Part shown: in pieces, positions 1 to 8,384 of the stretch | Position numbering within the stretch: position 1 is the first letter of the stretch | Layout: every line of letters starts with the position of its first letter | Assembly: GCA_963746185.1 (NCBI GenBank) | Contig: CAVVAE010000004.1 | Span: 1,612,001 to 1,676,000, forward strand | Length of the DNA stretch: 64,000 nt | Direction of reading: 5' to 3' | Source of the DNA: CAVVAE01 sp963746185 | Lineage (GTDB): Bacteria > Actinomycetota > Actinomycetes > Propionibacteriales > Nocardioidaceae | Translations under genes and position numbers: made by a program | Notes under the pieces: model-generated | What the model was told of the DNA's origin: nothing | The model's input: only the letters and a program-made list of their open reading frames with translations | Database searches by the model: none

Positions 1-360
1 GAGCGACGCACGATCCCGATGGCAGCCAGGTATGCCGATGCCTGGCATGCCTGGGCTGAACCGGACGAGTTCCGGCGCAAGTGCGGAGTGCTCACCGCTG
101 CCTGCGAAAAGATCGGCCGTGACCCGTCGGAAGTACGCCGAGTCGCCGGCCAGGTGTTGCTCGTGGTTCCCGAAGGGTCGGTGGTCGAGGAGGACTCCGA
201 CATCATCGGCCCAGCGGACCACGTTGCTGCTCGGCTGCTCCGGTACCGCGACGCGGGTGTGGACGAGTTCGTCGTACGTGACCATGTCGAGACGCCGACG
301 TCTGAGGCCGTGGACTCGCTTGAGGCGCTGGCCTCAGACGTCATACCTGTCGTTGCGTGA
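1..360 (+). CDS. LLM-class flavin-dependent oxidoreductase, C-terminal part (5' end outside window)
   Basis: The reading frame is open from the first base of the window, so only the C-terminal ~119 residues are present. The segment ERRTIPMAARYADAW matches the late strand of luciferase-like, F420- or FMN-dependent monooxygenases, where a charged stretch leads into 'ARYAD'. This is followed by the usual helical tail (CEKIGRDPSEVRR) and an FVVRDH ending. Such enzymes are cytosolic TIM-barrel oxidoreductases. The substrate cannot be told from this fragment. An internal ATG at 19 is probably not the true start. Confidence 0.75.
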   Translation, partial: ERRTIPMAARYADAWHAWAEPDEFRRKCGVLTAACEKIGRDPSEVRRVAGQVLLVVPEGSVVEEDSDIIGPADHVAARLLRYRDAGVDEFVVRDHVETPTSEAVDSLEALASDVIPVVA

Positions 361-412
361 GCTAGAGGAGGGCGGTGGCGAACGCCGTCGTCGTCAGCTC
401 TCGCTCCGGCTC

Positions 413-1738
413 CTAGTCCTCGAGCAGCGCCTCGTCGAAGAAGCCACCAACACGCTGCTCGTACTCGTCGGGGTGAGTGGTGATGCCCTTGATGTGCATG
501 GCGTCGGGGATCTCCCAGATCGATGCAGAGGGGCCGATGAGCCGACGGTAGGTCGGGTTCATGTGCTCCACGTTCCCGCCGTTCGGAGCCCAGATGAGCA
601 TGGCCGGACGTGGGGCGATCGCAGGCACGAGATCCGTCAGTTTCGGTGGCGGCATCGTGTTGGAGAAGATCGAAACGGCTCCGGTCTTGATGGCCAACAG
701 GGGAATGCCCGCCCACAGCTCGGGACCCTCGTACTCCTCCAGCTCTTCGGCAAACGTCCGTGTTCCCGCTCCCTCGGAGACAACCGCAGCAAGTCTTTCG
801 TCTTCCGCAGCAGCCTGCAGCATGAGCTCGCCGCCAACCGACAGGCCGATTCCACCGATGCGCGAAGGATCGACGTCTGGCCGGTCCTCGAGGAAGTCGA
901 GCGCGGCGTAGATGTCCTTATCGCCACCCCAGCCGAAGATGTTGGGCTCGCCCTCGCTGACACCCTCACCGCGACGGTCGAACAGCAGAACGCCGTAGCC
1001 GCGGCTTGCCAGCATGCGCGCGTGGTCCTGTGAGCCCTTGCGCCCCGGGAAGACGATCACGGCTGCGCGGTTCTTGGATGGCACGTACCAACCCTCGAGC
1101 TGGAGGCCATCGCTGGTCGTCAACGTCACGTCCTCGTATGCCGTCCCCAGCTCGGCGCGAGGAACGACTGCTCTCGCAGTGTGCGCGGCCATGTAGCCGA
1201 TGGTGATCGGGAGGACGACCATGTACAGCGCAAGCACGCTAATGACACCGAGCAGGAGTCGACGGAGGTAACGCCATGGGCGGTTGGAAGTCTGTCGTCT
1301 CGAAGTCCACAGCCGCACGACGGCCAAGCTGATGAGCACCACGCCCGTGGGGATGGCCAGGAGTCCGGTGTAGGCGTCGCCCGAAGGGCCAACGGCGACC
1401 GTGGTGTTGACGGCGCCGAGGCTACCGAAGATGACGCCGGCAAGTCCGATGGCGAGTGCAATCAGGGCGGCGGCCCCGGTGCGGACTCGGGGGTAAGCCC
1501 AGATCCCCAAGCCAAGCAGTGCGAGTGGGACGAGGCCGCTGACGAGGTGGTCCGCGGCCGACGTACCCGACCTCGGTTGCAGGAAGTTGTCGTCGAGCAC
1601 GTGCAAAGCCACGGCTGATGCCGCGACATAGAAGACAAGCCGGCCGCGCTGGCTTCCGCGCGTCACCACCGAGTCGGGCGCGTCAGCCTCCGAAGAGGGA
1701 GCGGTTGTCTCGGGCCGGAGTAGAGATTCGGTTGTCAT
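413..1738 (-). CDS. Membrane-anchored alpha/beta hydrolase
   Basis: This is a 441-residue protein with two parts. Residues ~30-185 hold about five hydrophobic segments and probably lie in the membrane. Residues ~200-441 form an alpha/beta hydrolase fold: an FPGRKGSQ oxyanion region, the strand VLLFDRRGEG, a nucleophile elbow GLSVGG near residue 300, and a late candidate histidine in DAMHIKG. The fold is like dienelactone hydrolases and CocE-type esterases, but the substrate is unknown. The ATG at 1738 has no Shine-Dalgarno sequence; a TAGCGT hexamer lies 6 bp upstream, suggesting leaderless translation. The gene diverges from the propeller-like gene at 2029. Confidence 0.75.
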   Translation of the reverse strand: MTTESLLRPETTAPSSEADAPDSVVTRGSQRGRLVFYVAASAVALHVLDDNFLQPRSGTSAADHLVSGLVPLALLGLGIWAYPRVRTGAAALIALAIGLAGVIFGSLGAVNTTVAVGPSGDAYTGLLAIPTGVVLISLAVVRLWTSRRQTSNRPWRYLRRLLLGVISVLALYMVVLPITIGYMAAHTARAVVPRAELGTAYEDVTLTTSDGLQLEGWYVPSKNRAAVIVFPGRKGSQDHARMLASRGYGVLLFDRRGEGVSEGEPNIFGWGGDKDIYAALDFLEDRPDVDPSRIGGIGLSVGGELMLQAAAEDERLAAVVSEGAGTRTFAEELEEYEGPELWAGIPLLAIKTGAVSIFSNTMPPPKLTDLVPAIAPRPAMLIWAPNGGNVEHMNPTYRRLIGPSASIWEIPDAMHIKGITTHPDEYEQRVGGFFDEALLED

Positions 1739-1744
1739 AGTCCG

Positions 1745-1750
1745 ACGCTA
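1745..1750 (-). promoter_or_regulatory. -10 element for the membrane hydrolase gene
   Basis: TAGCGT on the minus strand sits 6 bp before the ATG at 1738. This fits the TANNNT-N6-8-start pattern seen at many genes in this window and implies a transcript starting at or next to the start codon. No convincing -35 is visible. Confidence 0.4.
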
Positions 1751-1811
1751 AGGATCATCCACCGCGCCATACAGGTGGCTGGCCACATGCTCAGGGCGGG
1801 TGACCCACCCA

Positions 1812-1836
1812 ACAAGGGGTGGTCACCACCCCTTGT
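1812..1836. promoter_or_regulatory. 12-bp inverted repeat, candidate operator
   Basis: ACAAGGGGTGGT and its exact complement are separated by one base, in the ~290-bp space between divergent genes. There is no T-tract, so an operator is more likely than a terminator. The rest of 1739-2028 shows a small TGCAGG/CCTGCA stem and no reading frame that I would call a gene. Confidence 0.45.
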
Positions 1837-2028
1837 GACGCAGGTTGTCCAGTGCCGAAAACGACGTCGCTTTGGACCGTCTCAGTAGTCGTTTCGCTAC
1901 CGATGGTGAGATGTTTCGTTTCCCTTGCAGGGTTGGGTTCCTGCACATAATCTCCGAGTACACAACACGCAGGGGTGGTCCGGTAACCGAGCCCGACCGC
2001 ATGGGGGTCAAGAGCCCGAGGGGGGCAT

Positions 2029-3345
2029 ATGTTCTTGTCGAGTAGGCGTTCCGCTTTGCGCACAGCAGCGGTTGTGGCGGCATCTCTTCTGATGACCGGG
2101 GTCGGCGCTCTTACTGCGGGGGCAGCCGCACCATTGGCCGCCGTCTCTGCGGCACCAGTGAGCTGGACCCCGTGGCTGCAATCGACAACCCCAGACCAGT
2201 ACGTCTTCGAGATCGACCAGTGCGGCAGTCGGATGTACGCCGTCGGGCGCGTCAGTGCGATCAGTCAGCAACCGACGGGGGGAGCGGTGCAGAGCTTTTC
2301 GCGTGGCAACGCGTTCAGCTTCTCAGCCACCAATGGCGTGATGACTGCGTGGAACCCGCAAGCCAACGGTCCCATTCGTTCCATCGCGTTCTCCGCCGAC
2401 TGCTCGATCGCTTACCTAGGCGGCTCGTTCACGTCGATCCGTGGCCTCTCCGCCAACAGGATTGCTGCAGTCGACACCACCACAGGCAACCTGATTCAGA
2501 CCTTTGCGCACAACGCGACTGGTGAGGTCAACGTCGTCGAACGGGTAGGTGACCAGATCATCATCGGTGGACAGTTCTTCGGTATCAACGGCGTCCAGCG
2601 GATGCGGTTGGCCAGTCTGAACGCCAGCACTGGCGCGGTGACGCAGTTCATCCCGCCCTCACTGCAGGCGGCCGGTGGCAAGGTCTACAACTCCCAGGTC
2701 AGCCACTCTGGCAACAGGCTGCTCATCGAAGGCAACTTCAGCACCGTCGGCGGAGTGACCCGCCGCCAGATCGCGATGCTCAACCTCAACACAAACCCGG
2801 TCACGCTGAACAACTGGTACTCCAACGAGTTCAACCAGGAATGCGCGATCGCCTTCTACACGCGCGACGCGGCGTGGGCTCCTGACGACTCGGCGGTCTA
2901 CATTGCGACGACCGGTGCCTGGCCGGCGAACGGTGGGCACAGTGGGCCGCGAACCGGACTGTGTGATGCGGCAGCGAAGTTCCCGGCGACCGCAGCAAAC
3001 GTGAGTCACACCTGGATCAACTACACCGGATGCGATTCCCTCTACACGGTCGAGGCAACGGCTGACACCGTCTACATCGGCGGACACGAGCGCTGGGCCA
3101 ACAACCCCAACGGCTGTGATGCAGCCGGGCCAGGAGCTGTCTCTCGACCAGGAATAGCTGCCTTGAGCGACAGCAACGGTCAGGCCACCTCGTGGAACCC
3201 GACGCGAGCCCTCGGGTATGGCGCGGATGACATGCTCGTCACGCCCGCAGGTCTCTGGGTGGCGAGCGACATCTTCAGCAACGGCCAGGCCCAAAAGTGC
3301 GGTGGGCTCCCCAAGCACGGCGGAATCTGCTTCTTCCCGAACTAA
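2029..3345 (+). CDS. Secreted propeller-like (delta-60-type repeat) protein, copy 1
   Basis: This 438-residue protein starts with a clear signal peptide (positively charged SSRRSALR, a hydrophobic core, then an AGAAA-type end near residue 35). The mature part has recurring short blades of the form 'SIAYLGGSFTSI...ANRIAAVDTTTG' and 'IIIGGQFFGINGV...MRLASLNASTG', typical of delta-60/NHL-like beta-propellers. Cysteines are paired in the C-terminal half (YTGCDSLY, NPNGCDAAG, KCGGLPKHGGICF), so extracellular disulfides are likely. The start is set by a GAGGGGGG Shine-Dalgarno. It is a close paralog of the next gene. The function is unknown; binding or a cell-surface role is inference. Confidence 0.75.
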   Translation: MFLSSRRSALRTAAVVAASLLMTGVGALTAGAAAPLAAVSAAPVSWTPWLQSTTPDQYVFEIDQCGSRMYAVGRVSAISQQPTGGAVQSFSRGNAFSFSATNGVMTAWNPQANGPIRSIAFSADCSIAYLGGSFTSIRGLSANRIAAVDTTTGNLIQTFAHNATGEVNVVERVGDQIIIGGQFFGINGVQRMRLASLNASTGAVTQFIPPSLQAAGGKVYNSQVSHSGNRLLIEGNFSTVGGVTRRQIAMLNLNTNPVTLNNWYSNEFNQECAIAFYTRDAAWAPDDSAVYIATTGAWPANGGHSGPRTGLCDAAAKFPATAANVSHTWINYTGCDSLYTVEATADTVYIGGHERWANNPNGCDAAGPGAVSRPGIAALSDSNGQATSWNPTRALGYGADDMLVTPAGLWVASDIFSNGQAQKCGGLPKHGGICFFPN

Positions 3346-3362
3346 ACGAAACGAGTCGTGTC

Positions 3363-3395
3363 GGCGGTCGTGGCTATCTCGGTAGCTCGGCCGCC
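3363..3395 (+). terminator. Stem-loop after propeller gene 1
   Basis: An imperfect hairpin (GGCGG...GGCTA pairing with TAGC...CCGCC) begins 18 bp after the stop codon at 3345. There is no T-run, so it may be a weak terminator or an mRNA-stabilising structure. The rest of 3346-3523 has no gene. Confidence 0.35.
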
Positions 3396-3523
3396 GTACG
3401 ACGTCCGCTCCTCCTTGCTCCAGCAGCACGTCCGGACTTACTCTCGGACGGACATCAGGTGGTTCAGCCCCAGACACAGGGGTTCGGCCAACTTGATGCC
3501 GATCTGGGAATGGGAGTTGACGG

Positions 3524-4828
3524 GTGAAAACACGATTTCGACGGGTGGCGCCGTGGCCTGCCATGGCGGTTGCGGCTCTTGTTCTCATCGGGCCGGCGGT
3601 CCCGTCGGTCGGTGCGCCAAGCCAGACGCTCGGTGCGCCGAGTCCGACGGTCAACTCCCGGCCGGTGAGCTTCACACCTTGGCTGCTGGCATCGACTCCT
3701 GATCAGTACGTGTACGAGATCGACAGGTGCGGCAGCAGGATGTATGCGGTCGGGAGAATCTCCGCAATCGGCAAGGGAACTAATACCTTCTCCCGAGGCA
3801 ACGCGTTCAGCTTCTCGGCGAAGACAGGCGCGGTGAGCCGCTGGAACCCGCGGGCCAACGGGCCAATCCGCTCGATCGCTTTCTCCAACAACTGTTCGGT
3901 GGCCTATCTCGGCGGCGAGTTCACGACGATCAAGGGCCAGACTGCCCGACACATCGTCAAGGTCGACACCAGAACCGGAACTATCAAAAAGGGATTCAAA
4001 CGCAACGCCGGCGCCGACGTCAACGTCGTCGAACTCGAGCGAGGCAATGTCATCGTCGGCGGAACGTTCTCGACCATCAACGGCGCCAACCGTCTCCGGC
4101 TAGCCAGCCTCGATCCAGGCGACGGTGACCCGACCTCATATCTGAGGCTTGCCGTCAACGGTGGCAGGGTCTGGAACTCCCAGGTCAGCCACGACGGTCG
4201 CCGGATGCTTGTCGAGGGCGCGTTCAGCTCGGTCGGCAACACGACGCGTCACCAGATCTTCATGCTCAATCTTGGCCAGGCACGCGCGACGTTGAGCAAC
4301 TGGTACTCCAGCGAGTTCAACCAGGAATGCATCATCGACTTCTATCTCCGGGATGCCGCCTGGTCACCGAACGACAGCAAGGTGTACATAGCAACGACTG
4401 GAGGCTGGCCAGCGGGAGACCCCGGCGGACCACGCAGGGAACTGTGTGACGCGGCTGCAGCGTTCCCGTCGACAGGCGGAACGGTCAATCACACCTGGAT
4501 CGACTACACCGGCTGTGACTCGCTGTATGCGGTCGAGGCGAGTTCGAAAACCGTCTACATCGGTGGCCATGAGCGCTGGGCGAACAACCGCAACGGCTGT
4601 GATTCAGCGGGACCCGGCGCCTTGGCACGACCGGGCATCGCGGCACTCAACGCGGGTAATGGTGACGTGAGGTCGTGGAACCCCACCAGGGCGCTGGGGT
4701 ACGGCGCCGACGACATGCTGGTCACCAAGGCTGGCCTCTGGGTTGCCAGTGACAACTTCAGCAACGGGCAAGCCCAAAAGTGCGGCGGCCTCCCGAAGCA
4801 CGGAGGCATCTGCTTCTTCCGGAACTGA
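3524..4828 (+). CDS. Secreted propeller-like (delta-60-type repeat) protein, copy 2
   Basis: This 434-residue paralog of the preceding gene is collinear along its whole mature length and shares blocks such as DQYV[FY]EID, FSRGNAFSFSA, NGPIRSIAFS, NWYS and the last residues GGLPKHGGICFF. It has its own signal peptide (VKTRFRR, then a hydrophobic stretch to about residue 32). The GTG start is supported by GGGAG 7 bp upstream. A 178-bp spacer separates the copies, so each may have its own promoter. Tandem duplication is evident from the sequence. The ligand or role is not known. Confidence 0.75.
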   Translation: MKTRFRRVAPWPAMAVAALVLIGPAVPSVGAPSQTLGAPSPTVNSRPVSFTPWLLASTPDQYVYEIDRCGSRMYAVGRISAIGKGTNTFSRGNAFSFSAKTGAVSRWNPRANGPIRSIAFSNNCSVAYLGGEFTTIKGQTARHIVKVDTRTGTIKKGFKRNAGADVNVVELERGNVIVGGTFSTINGANRLRLASLDPGDGDPTSYLRLAVNGGRVWNSQVSHDGRRMLVEGAFSSVGNTTRHQIFMLNLGQARATLSNWYSSEFNQECIIDFYLRDAAWSPNDSKVYIATTGGWPAGDPGGPRRELCDAAAAFPSTGGTVNHTWIDYTGCDSLYAVEASSKTVYIGGHERWANNRNGCDSAGPGALARPGIAALNAGNGDVRSWNPTRALGYGADDMLVTKAGLWVASDNFSNGQAQKCGGLPKHGGICFFRN

Positions 4829-4861
4829 CGCCATGGGAGTTGTTGTCGATCCAGCAGACGG

Positions 4862-5248
4862 TCAACTACTGGTGCGGGGCCAGCTGACTTCGACCAGCCG
4901 GGTTGCCTCTGTCAGTGACAGTCCTTGCCGTCGCGCAGTTTCAGTGAAGGCGATGGCCGCCTCCCGTGCGGCGGCGGCAACGCCACTGCCCGCGGGCTCG
5001 TCGAGCGCTGCACTGTGGATGAACGTCCCACGTCGTCCCTGGGTCGAGATGATCTGGTCGGCTTCGAGCTCGCGGTAGGCGCGCGCGACCGTGTTGACGG
5101 CCAGGCCAAGGTCGGTGGCGAGCTGCCGGACCGTCGGGAGTTTCTGGCCCGGCGTCAGCTCGCCGGTCGCCACCATGGCAGCCACCTGAGTGCGGAGCTG
5201 CTCGAACGGCGGCACGGCGCTGTCGGGGTCGAGGCGGAGCAGGCTCAT
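4862..5248 (-). CDS. GntR-family (YtrA-type) transcriptional regulator
   Basis: This 128-residue protein has an N-terminal winged helix (PPFEQLRTQVAAMV, GQKLPTVRQLATDLGLAVN, YRELEADQIISTQGRRGTF) and only a short ~45-residue tail. That is the size and build of the YtrA subfamily, which usually controls an adjacent transporter operon. No transporter lies next to it here. Immediately upstream (5249-5405) is an AT-rich stretch, TAGCATACGTACTA around 5340, that could hold its promoter or operator. The effector is unknown. Confidence 0.85.
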   Translation of the reverse strand: MSLLRLDPDSAVPPFEQLRTQVAAMVATGELTPGQKLPTVRQLATDLGLAVNTVARAYRELEADQIISTQGRRGTFIHSAALDEPAGSGVAAAAREAAIAFTETARRQGLSLTEATRLVEVSWPRTSS

Positions 5249-5405
5249 GTGACCACACTTCGACCTGTCAGCCGATGGGCGATTGGCACCGGCGCACGTG
5301 ACGAGTTCACAACTGACTCCTCGTTTGTCTCAACCTTTGTAGCATACGTACTAAATCACGGAGTCAGCCAAATGAGTGAGCTGGGCTCGCCGTCATGCAC
5401 GCGGG

Positions 5406-5810
5406 TCAAGCGTCCGCCGGGCGCTCCTGCACCACCCACTCGTTGCCGTCGGGGTCGCTGAAGAAGAGGAACGAGTTCCACCTTCCACCTGGCCCGTCGA
5501 CATAGTCGGCGCCCTCAAAGTGCCGGATCGGGCTGACGTCGACCCCGCGCTCGACGAGCTCGGAACGAGCCATGGCGACATCGGACACCACGAGCTGCAT
5601 GCCCTTCGCCATCCCGGGCGGCGTCGCGACCATTCCTCGCCCGATGGCGATCGAGCACGTCGAGCCAGGCGGTGTGAGCTGTACGACGCGCATCTCGTCG
5701 CTGATGGGGGTGTCGTGGTCGACGGCGAAGCCGAGCTGCTCGGCATAGAAGTGCTTTGCACGGTCCACGTCACTGACGGGCACCACCACGAGCTCGAGCT
5801 TCCAGTCCAT
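5406..5810 (-). CDS. VOC-family (glyoxalase-like) protein
   Basis: A 134-residue single vicinal-oxygen-chelate domain made of two beta-alpha-beta-beta-beta modules: ELVVVPVSDVDRAKHFYAEQLGF at the N-terminus and FLFFSDPDGNEWVVQE at the C-terminus. The family includes glyoxalase I, extradiol dioxygenases and antibiotic-binding proteins, and sequence alone does not tell which. GGGAGG lies ~11 bp before the ATG. The neighbour on the same strand is the GntR regulator, 157 bp downstream. Confidence 0.8.
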   Translation of the reverse strand: MDWKLELVVVPVSDVDRAKHFYAEQLGFAVDHDTPISDEMRVVQLTPPGSTCSIAIGRGMVATPPGMAKGMQLVVSDVAMARSELVERGVDVSPIRHFEGADYVDGPGGRWNSFLFFSDPDGNEWVVQERPADA

Positions 5811-5888
5811 CTCGCGATCGTCCTCCCGGTCGGCTGCAGATCCCGATCGTCATCGTGCCCGATCCACCTGCCCGTCCGCGACTGCGTC

Positions 5889-6665
5889 ATGATGAGAGTC
5901 ATGGCTTGGCCTCTGGCTTCTCGTCCCGTGTGCGGCGGGCTGCTGGTGGCTGTCACGGCGATGACGCTCAGCGTCGTACAACCGCAGCCAACTCAAGCCG
6001 GAGAGCACGCCGCGCCCGACAACACGGGCCGCCCGGTTGCCGCTGCGGAACTTGAGGTCCAGAGAACGCCAGCGTTTGCTCGTCGGCTGCCGGCCCGGAC
6101 GACTCAGGTTGTGCGGACGGTCTCGAGCGACTTCTGGTGCCGACAGGTCTACTGCACCGTGACGCAAGCGTGGAAGAAGCAAGACGGTCGGTGGCAGCTG
6201 GTTCGCCACTTCCGGTCGTCGATCGGTCCGAATGGCTGGAACAAGCAGCATGAGGGTGACGGGCGTTCACCTACGGGGGTCTACCGCATCAAGACGACGT
6301 TCTCGACCGGTCGTCACGGACCGGGTGAGATGCGCTGGAAGCGGCGGCTGCCGACATCGACCGTGACGGCCTCCCCCGGCCGGCTCTACAACACCTGGAT
6401 CGAGGAACGCGGCCGCACGGACGGCACCCGACCGTCGATGCGCTACGGCTTCGTCGTGAACTACAACCATGTCCGACTGCGCCGGAACGTCGGGCCAAAA
6501 CCCATCCAGGGAAGGGGAAGCGGCATTTTCTACCACACGTCCAGGCCAGGTCACCGCTGGGACGCGACGCTCGGATGCACCCAGATCGGCAACCCAGACA
6601 ACATGCGTTGGCTGGTCCGTTGGCTGCGTCCGGCCGCGCATCCGCGAGTGGTGCAGAACCAATAG
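5889..6665 (+). CDS. Secreted L,D-transpeptidase-like (YkuD) protein
   Basis: A ~258-residue exported protein. After an N-terminal hydrophobic signal (LLVAVTAMTLSVVQP), the mature part has the YkuD-type progression GVYRIKTTF ... TRPSMRYGFVVNYNH ... FYHTSRPGH ... ATLGCTQIG. The His and the late Gly-Cys resemble the catalytic pair of L,D-transpeptidases (canonical HGC/SHGC), here in variant form as LGC. The role would be 3-3 peptidoglycan cross-linking or a related acyl transfer outside the membrane. The frame opens far upstream, but the signal peptide fixes the start to the ATG cluster at 5889-5903; 5901 is an alternative. Confidence 0.7.
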   Translation: MMRVMAWPLASRPVCGGLLVAVTAMTLSVVQPQPTQAGEHAAPDNTGRPVAAAELEVQRTPAFARRLPARTTQVVRTVSSDFWCRQVYCTVTQAWKKQDGRWQLVRHFRSSIGPNGWNKQHEGDGRSPTGVYRIKTTFSTGRHGPGEMRWKRRLPTSTVTASPGRLYNTWIEERGRTDGTRPSMRYGFVVNYNHVRLRRNVGPKPIQGRGSGIFYHTSRPGHRWDATLGCTQIGNPDNMRWLVRWLRPAAHPRVVQNQ

Positions 6666-6681
6666 AGGAAGAGTGGCTGAC

Positions 6682-7557
6682 ATGTCTGACCCGTTGATGA
6701 TCCACGTCGCTGGTGAACTCGTCCCTTCCGAGCAGGCGCGGGTCTCGGTGTTCGATGCGGGCTTCCAGTCGGGCGACGCGATCTGGGAAGGTCTCCGCGT
6801 CTACAACGGCAACGTGCTTCGTCTCGAAGAGCACCTCGACCGCCTCGATCACTCCGCTCGAGCACTTCGCATCACCCTGCCATCCACACCCGAGGAGATT
6901 GCGGGTGCAATCACCGAGACGTTGTCGGCCAACCAGATGACTCACGACGCGCATGTACGGCTGATGGTCACCCGAGGGACCCGATCGACGTCGGGAATGG
7001 ACCCGACCAACGCCCCGTCCACGGGCACTCTCGTCATCATCGCCGAACACAAGCCGATCGAGCCTGACCCTGCACCACAGCGACTGCGTACGGCGAGCAT
7101 CCGTCGCCCGCAGCCTCAGGTGCTCGACCCCAGCATCCACCACGCCAATCAGCTCAACTCGATCCTCGCCCGTCTCGAAGTCCTCGACGACCCAGACGTC
7201 GACGCTGCCTTGATGCTCGACACGGACGGTTTCGTTGCTGAGGCCGACACCGCCAACGTGTTCGCGGTCATCGACAGCGCGCTGCACACCCCGCTCCCGA
7301 CAGCCTGCCTGCACGGCATCACCCGTGCGATGGTGCTTGCCCTCGGTAGGCAAGCAGGGCTGGTCGTCAACGAGCGCCAGCTCACTCTCTTCGACCTCTA
7401 TCGCGCGGACGAGGTCTTCCTGACTGGCACGGTCTGTGAGCTCGTCCCCGTCACCACCATCGACAACAGAGAGATCGGCGACGGTAAACCCGGGCACTTC
7501 TGGCGCTCACTGCTCGATGGCTACCGCGCGCTCGTCGACGAGGAGACCCGGCGCTGA
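6682..7557 (+). CDS. Class IV aminotransferase homolog lacking the usual lysine
   Basis: A 291-residue PLP fold-type IV protein: FDAGFQSGDAIWEGLRVYNG at the N-terminus, GFVAEADTANVFAV in the cofactor-binding half, CLHGITRAMV and EVFLTGTVCELVPV at the end. This is the fold of branched-chain aminotransferase, D-amino-acid aminotransferase and aminodeoxychorismate lyase. The stretch where the Schiff-base lysine is expected reads DPSIHHANQLNSILA (residues 149-163) and contains no lysine; the only nearby one is K124. Catalysis may therefore be altered or absent. The ATG at 6682 has GAGGAAGAG about 10 bp upstream; GTG 6673 is possible. Confidence 0.75.
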   Translation: MSDPLMIHVAGELVPSEQARVSVFDAGFQSGDAIWEGLRVYNGNVLRLEEHLDRLDHSARALRITLPSTPEEIAGAITETLSANQMTHDAHVRLMVTRGTRSTSGMDPTNAPSTGTLVIIAEHKPIEPDPAPQRLRTASIRRPQPQVLDPSIHHANQLNSILARLEVLDDPDVDAALMLDTDGFVAEADTANVFAVIDSALHTPLPTACLHGITRAMVLALGRQAGLVVNERQLTLFDLYRADEVFLTGTVCELVPVTTIDNREIGDGKPGHFWRSLLDGYRALVDEETRR

Positions 7558-7586
7558 GCGACCGGGCTGACGCCGTACGACGCTCG

Positions 7587-7592
7587 TAGGAT
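7587..7592 (+). promoter_or_regulatory. -10 element of the DUF3099 gene
   Basis: TAGGAT ends 7 bp before the GTG at 7600. There is no Shine-Dalgarno, so a leaderless transcript is likely. Confidence 0.45.
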
Positions 7593-7599
7593 CGACGGA

Positions 7600-7764
7600 G
7601 TGGGTCGCAAACCGCTGTACTTCGCGCTGATGGGCACCTGTCTGGGCCTGATCATCCTCGCGTGGTTCGTCGTCCGCTTCTTCTCCACTCCGGCCGCGAT
7701 CGCGATGAGCGTTGTCGCGGCCGTGATCCCCCCGATTGCGGCGATGGTGGGCAACCGCAGCTAG
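7600..7764 (+). CDS. DUF3099-type small membrane protein
   Basis: A 54-residue protein beginning at GTG. It has a basic start (VGRKPLYF) and two hydrophobic helices: LMGTCLGLIILAWFVVRFF, and MSVVAAVIPPIAAMVG after the TPAAIA turn. The layout (short basic N-terminus, two membrane spans, PPIAA near the end) is that of the actinobacterial DUF3099 family, whose function is unknown. The family assignment is from memory of the pattern. Confidence 0.65.
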   Translation: MGRKPLYFALMGTCLGLIILAWFVVRFFSTPAAIAMSVVAAVIPPIAAMVGNRS

Positions 7765-7788
7765 ATGGTAAAGGCCCCGCTTGGCCGG

Positions 7789-8310
7789 CTAGTGGCGGAG
7801 GTCGATGACGATCCGGTTCGGTGCGCGCACCGTGAAGACGCGGAAGTCCGCTCGATGGCTGAGAGCCAGTCCGAGCGAGACGTCTCCTTCGAAGTCACCG
7901 GTGAATGCCACGCCACGAAGAGTCGGAAGGTGCAGCCGCCGCAGCCGTGGACCGTCGTACGTCGAGTCGCCGTGCCGGTCGTGAGCCAGCGCCGGCCGGA
8001 GGACGATCGCGATATGGCGCCGGCCCGGCAACGGCACCCGATCGCCTGACCCGTCGTACGACAGCTGGCGAACGTACTGCACGCGGTAGCCGGGAATCTT
8101 GCCGTGCAGGTCGATGACCACGCGGTCGAACCGGCGGTGCTCGCCCCAGCGCAGGTCGATGACCTTCGGTGCCGGCTGTGGCTGACGGTGGACGACGACG
8201 GGCGACGTATCCCAGGTGGGACGCGCCGATGCGTCGGTGGCCAACCCGGTAACCGCGAACGCTGTCGCCATCAGCGCTGTCATGAGTCGTCTCGTCAGCG
8301 TGTGGGCCAT
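7789..8310 (-). CDS. Secreted AMIN-like domain protein
   Basis: A ~173-residue exported protein: an N-terminal signal (TRRLMTALMATAFAVTGLA), then a beta-rich domain with VIDLRWGEHRRFDRVVIDLHGKI, VPLPGRRHIAIVLRP and the end RVFTVRAPNRIVIDLRH. The repeated 'RVVIDL' strands are characteristic of AMIN and AMIN-like domains, which target proteins to the cell envelope or peptidoglycan. No enzymatic residues are evident. The ATG at 8310 is preferred because GGGGAGG lies 8-10 bp upstream; a GTG three codons earlier is also in frame. Confidence 0.7.
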   Translation of the reverse strand: MAHTLTRRLMTALMATAFAVTGLATDASARPTWDTSPVVVHRQPQPAPKVIDLRWGEHRRFDRVVIDLHGKIPGYRVQYVRQLSYDGSGDRVPLPGRRHIAIVLRPALAHDRHGDSTYDGPRLRRLHLPTLRGVAFTGDFEGDVSLGLALSHRADFRVFTVRAPNRIVIDLRH

Positions 8311-8384
8311 CGACCCCACCTCCCCGCTGTGCTAGTCATTGCCATCGTCAGTGTCCCGCCGCCCGCAAGTAGTCCACTTGGGCT

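Noticed and set aside
1880..2028. Possible riboswitch before propeller gene 1
   Set aside because: There is a TGCAGG/CCTGCA stem and several GC-rich segments, but no match to a riboswitch core that I know, so I could not support a named class.
5340..5356. AT-rich near-palindrome TAGCATACGTACTA upstream of the GntR gene
   Set aside because: The symmetry is poor when written as inverted arms. It may be a promoter, but I could not support an operator call.
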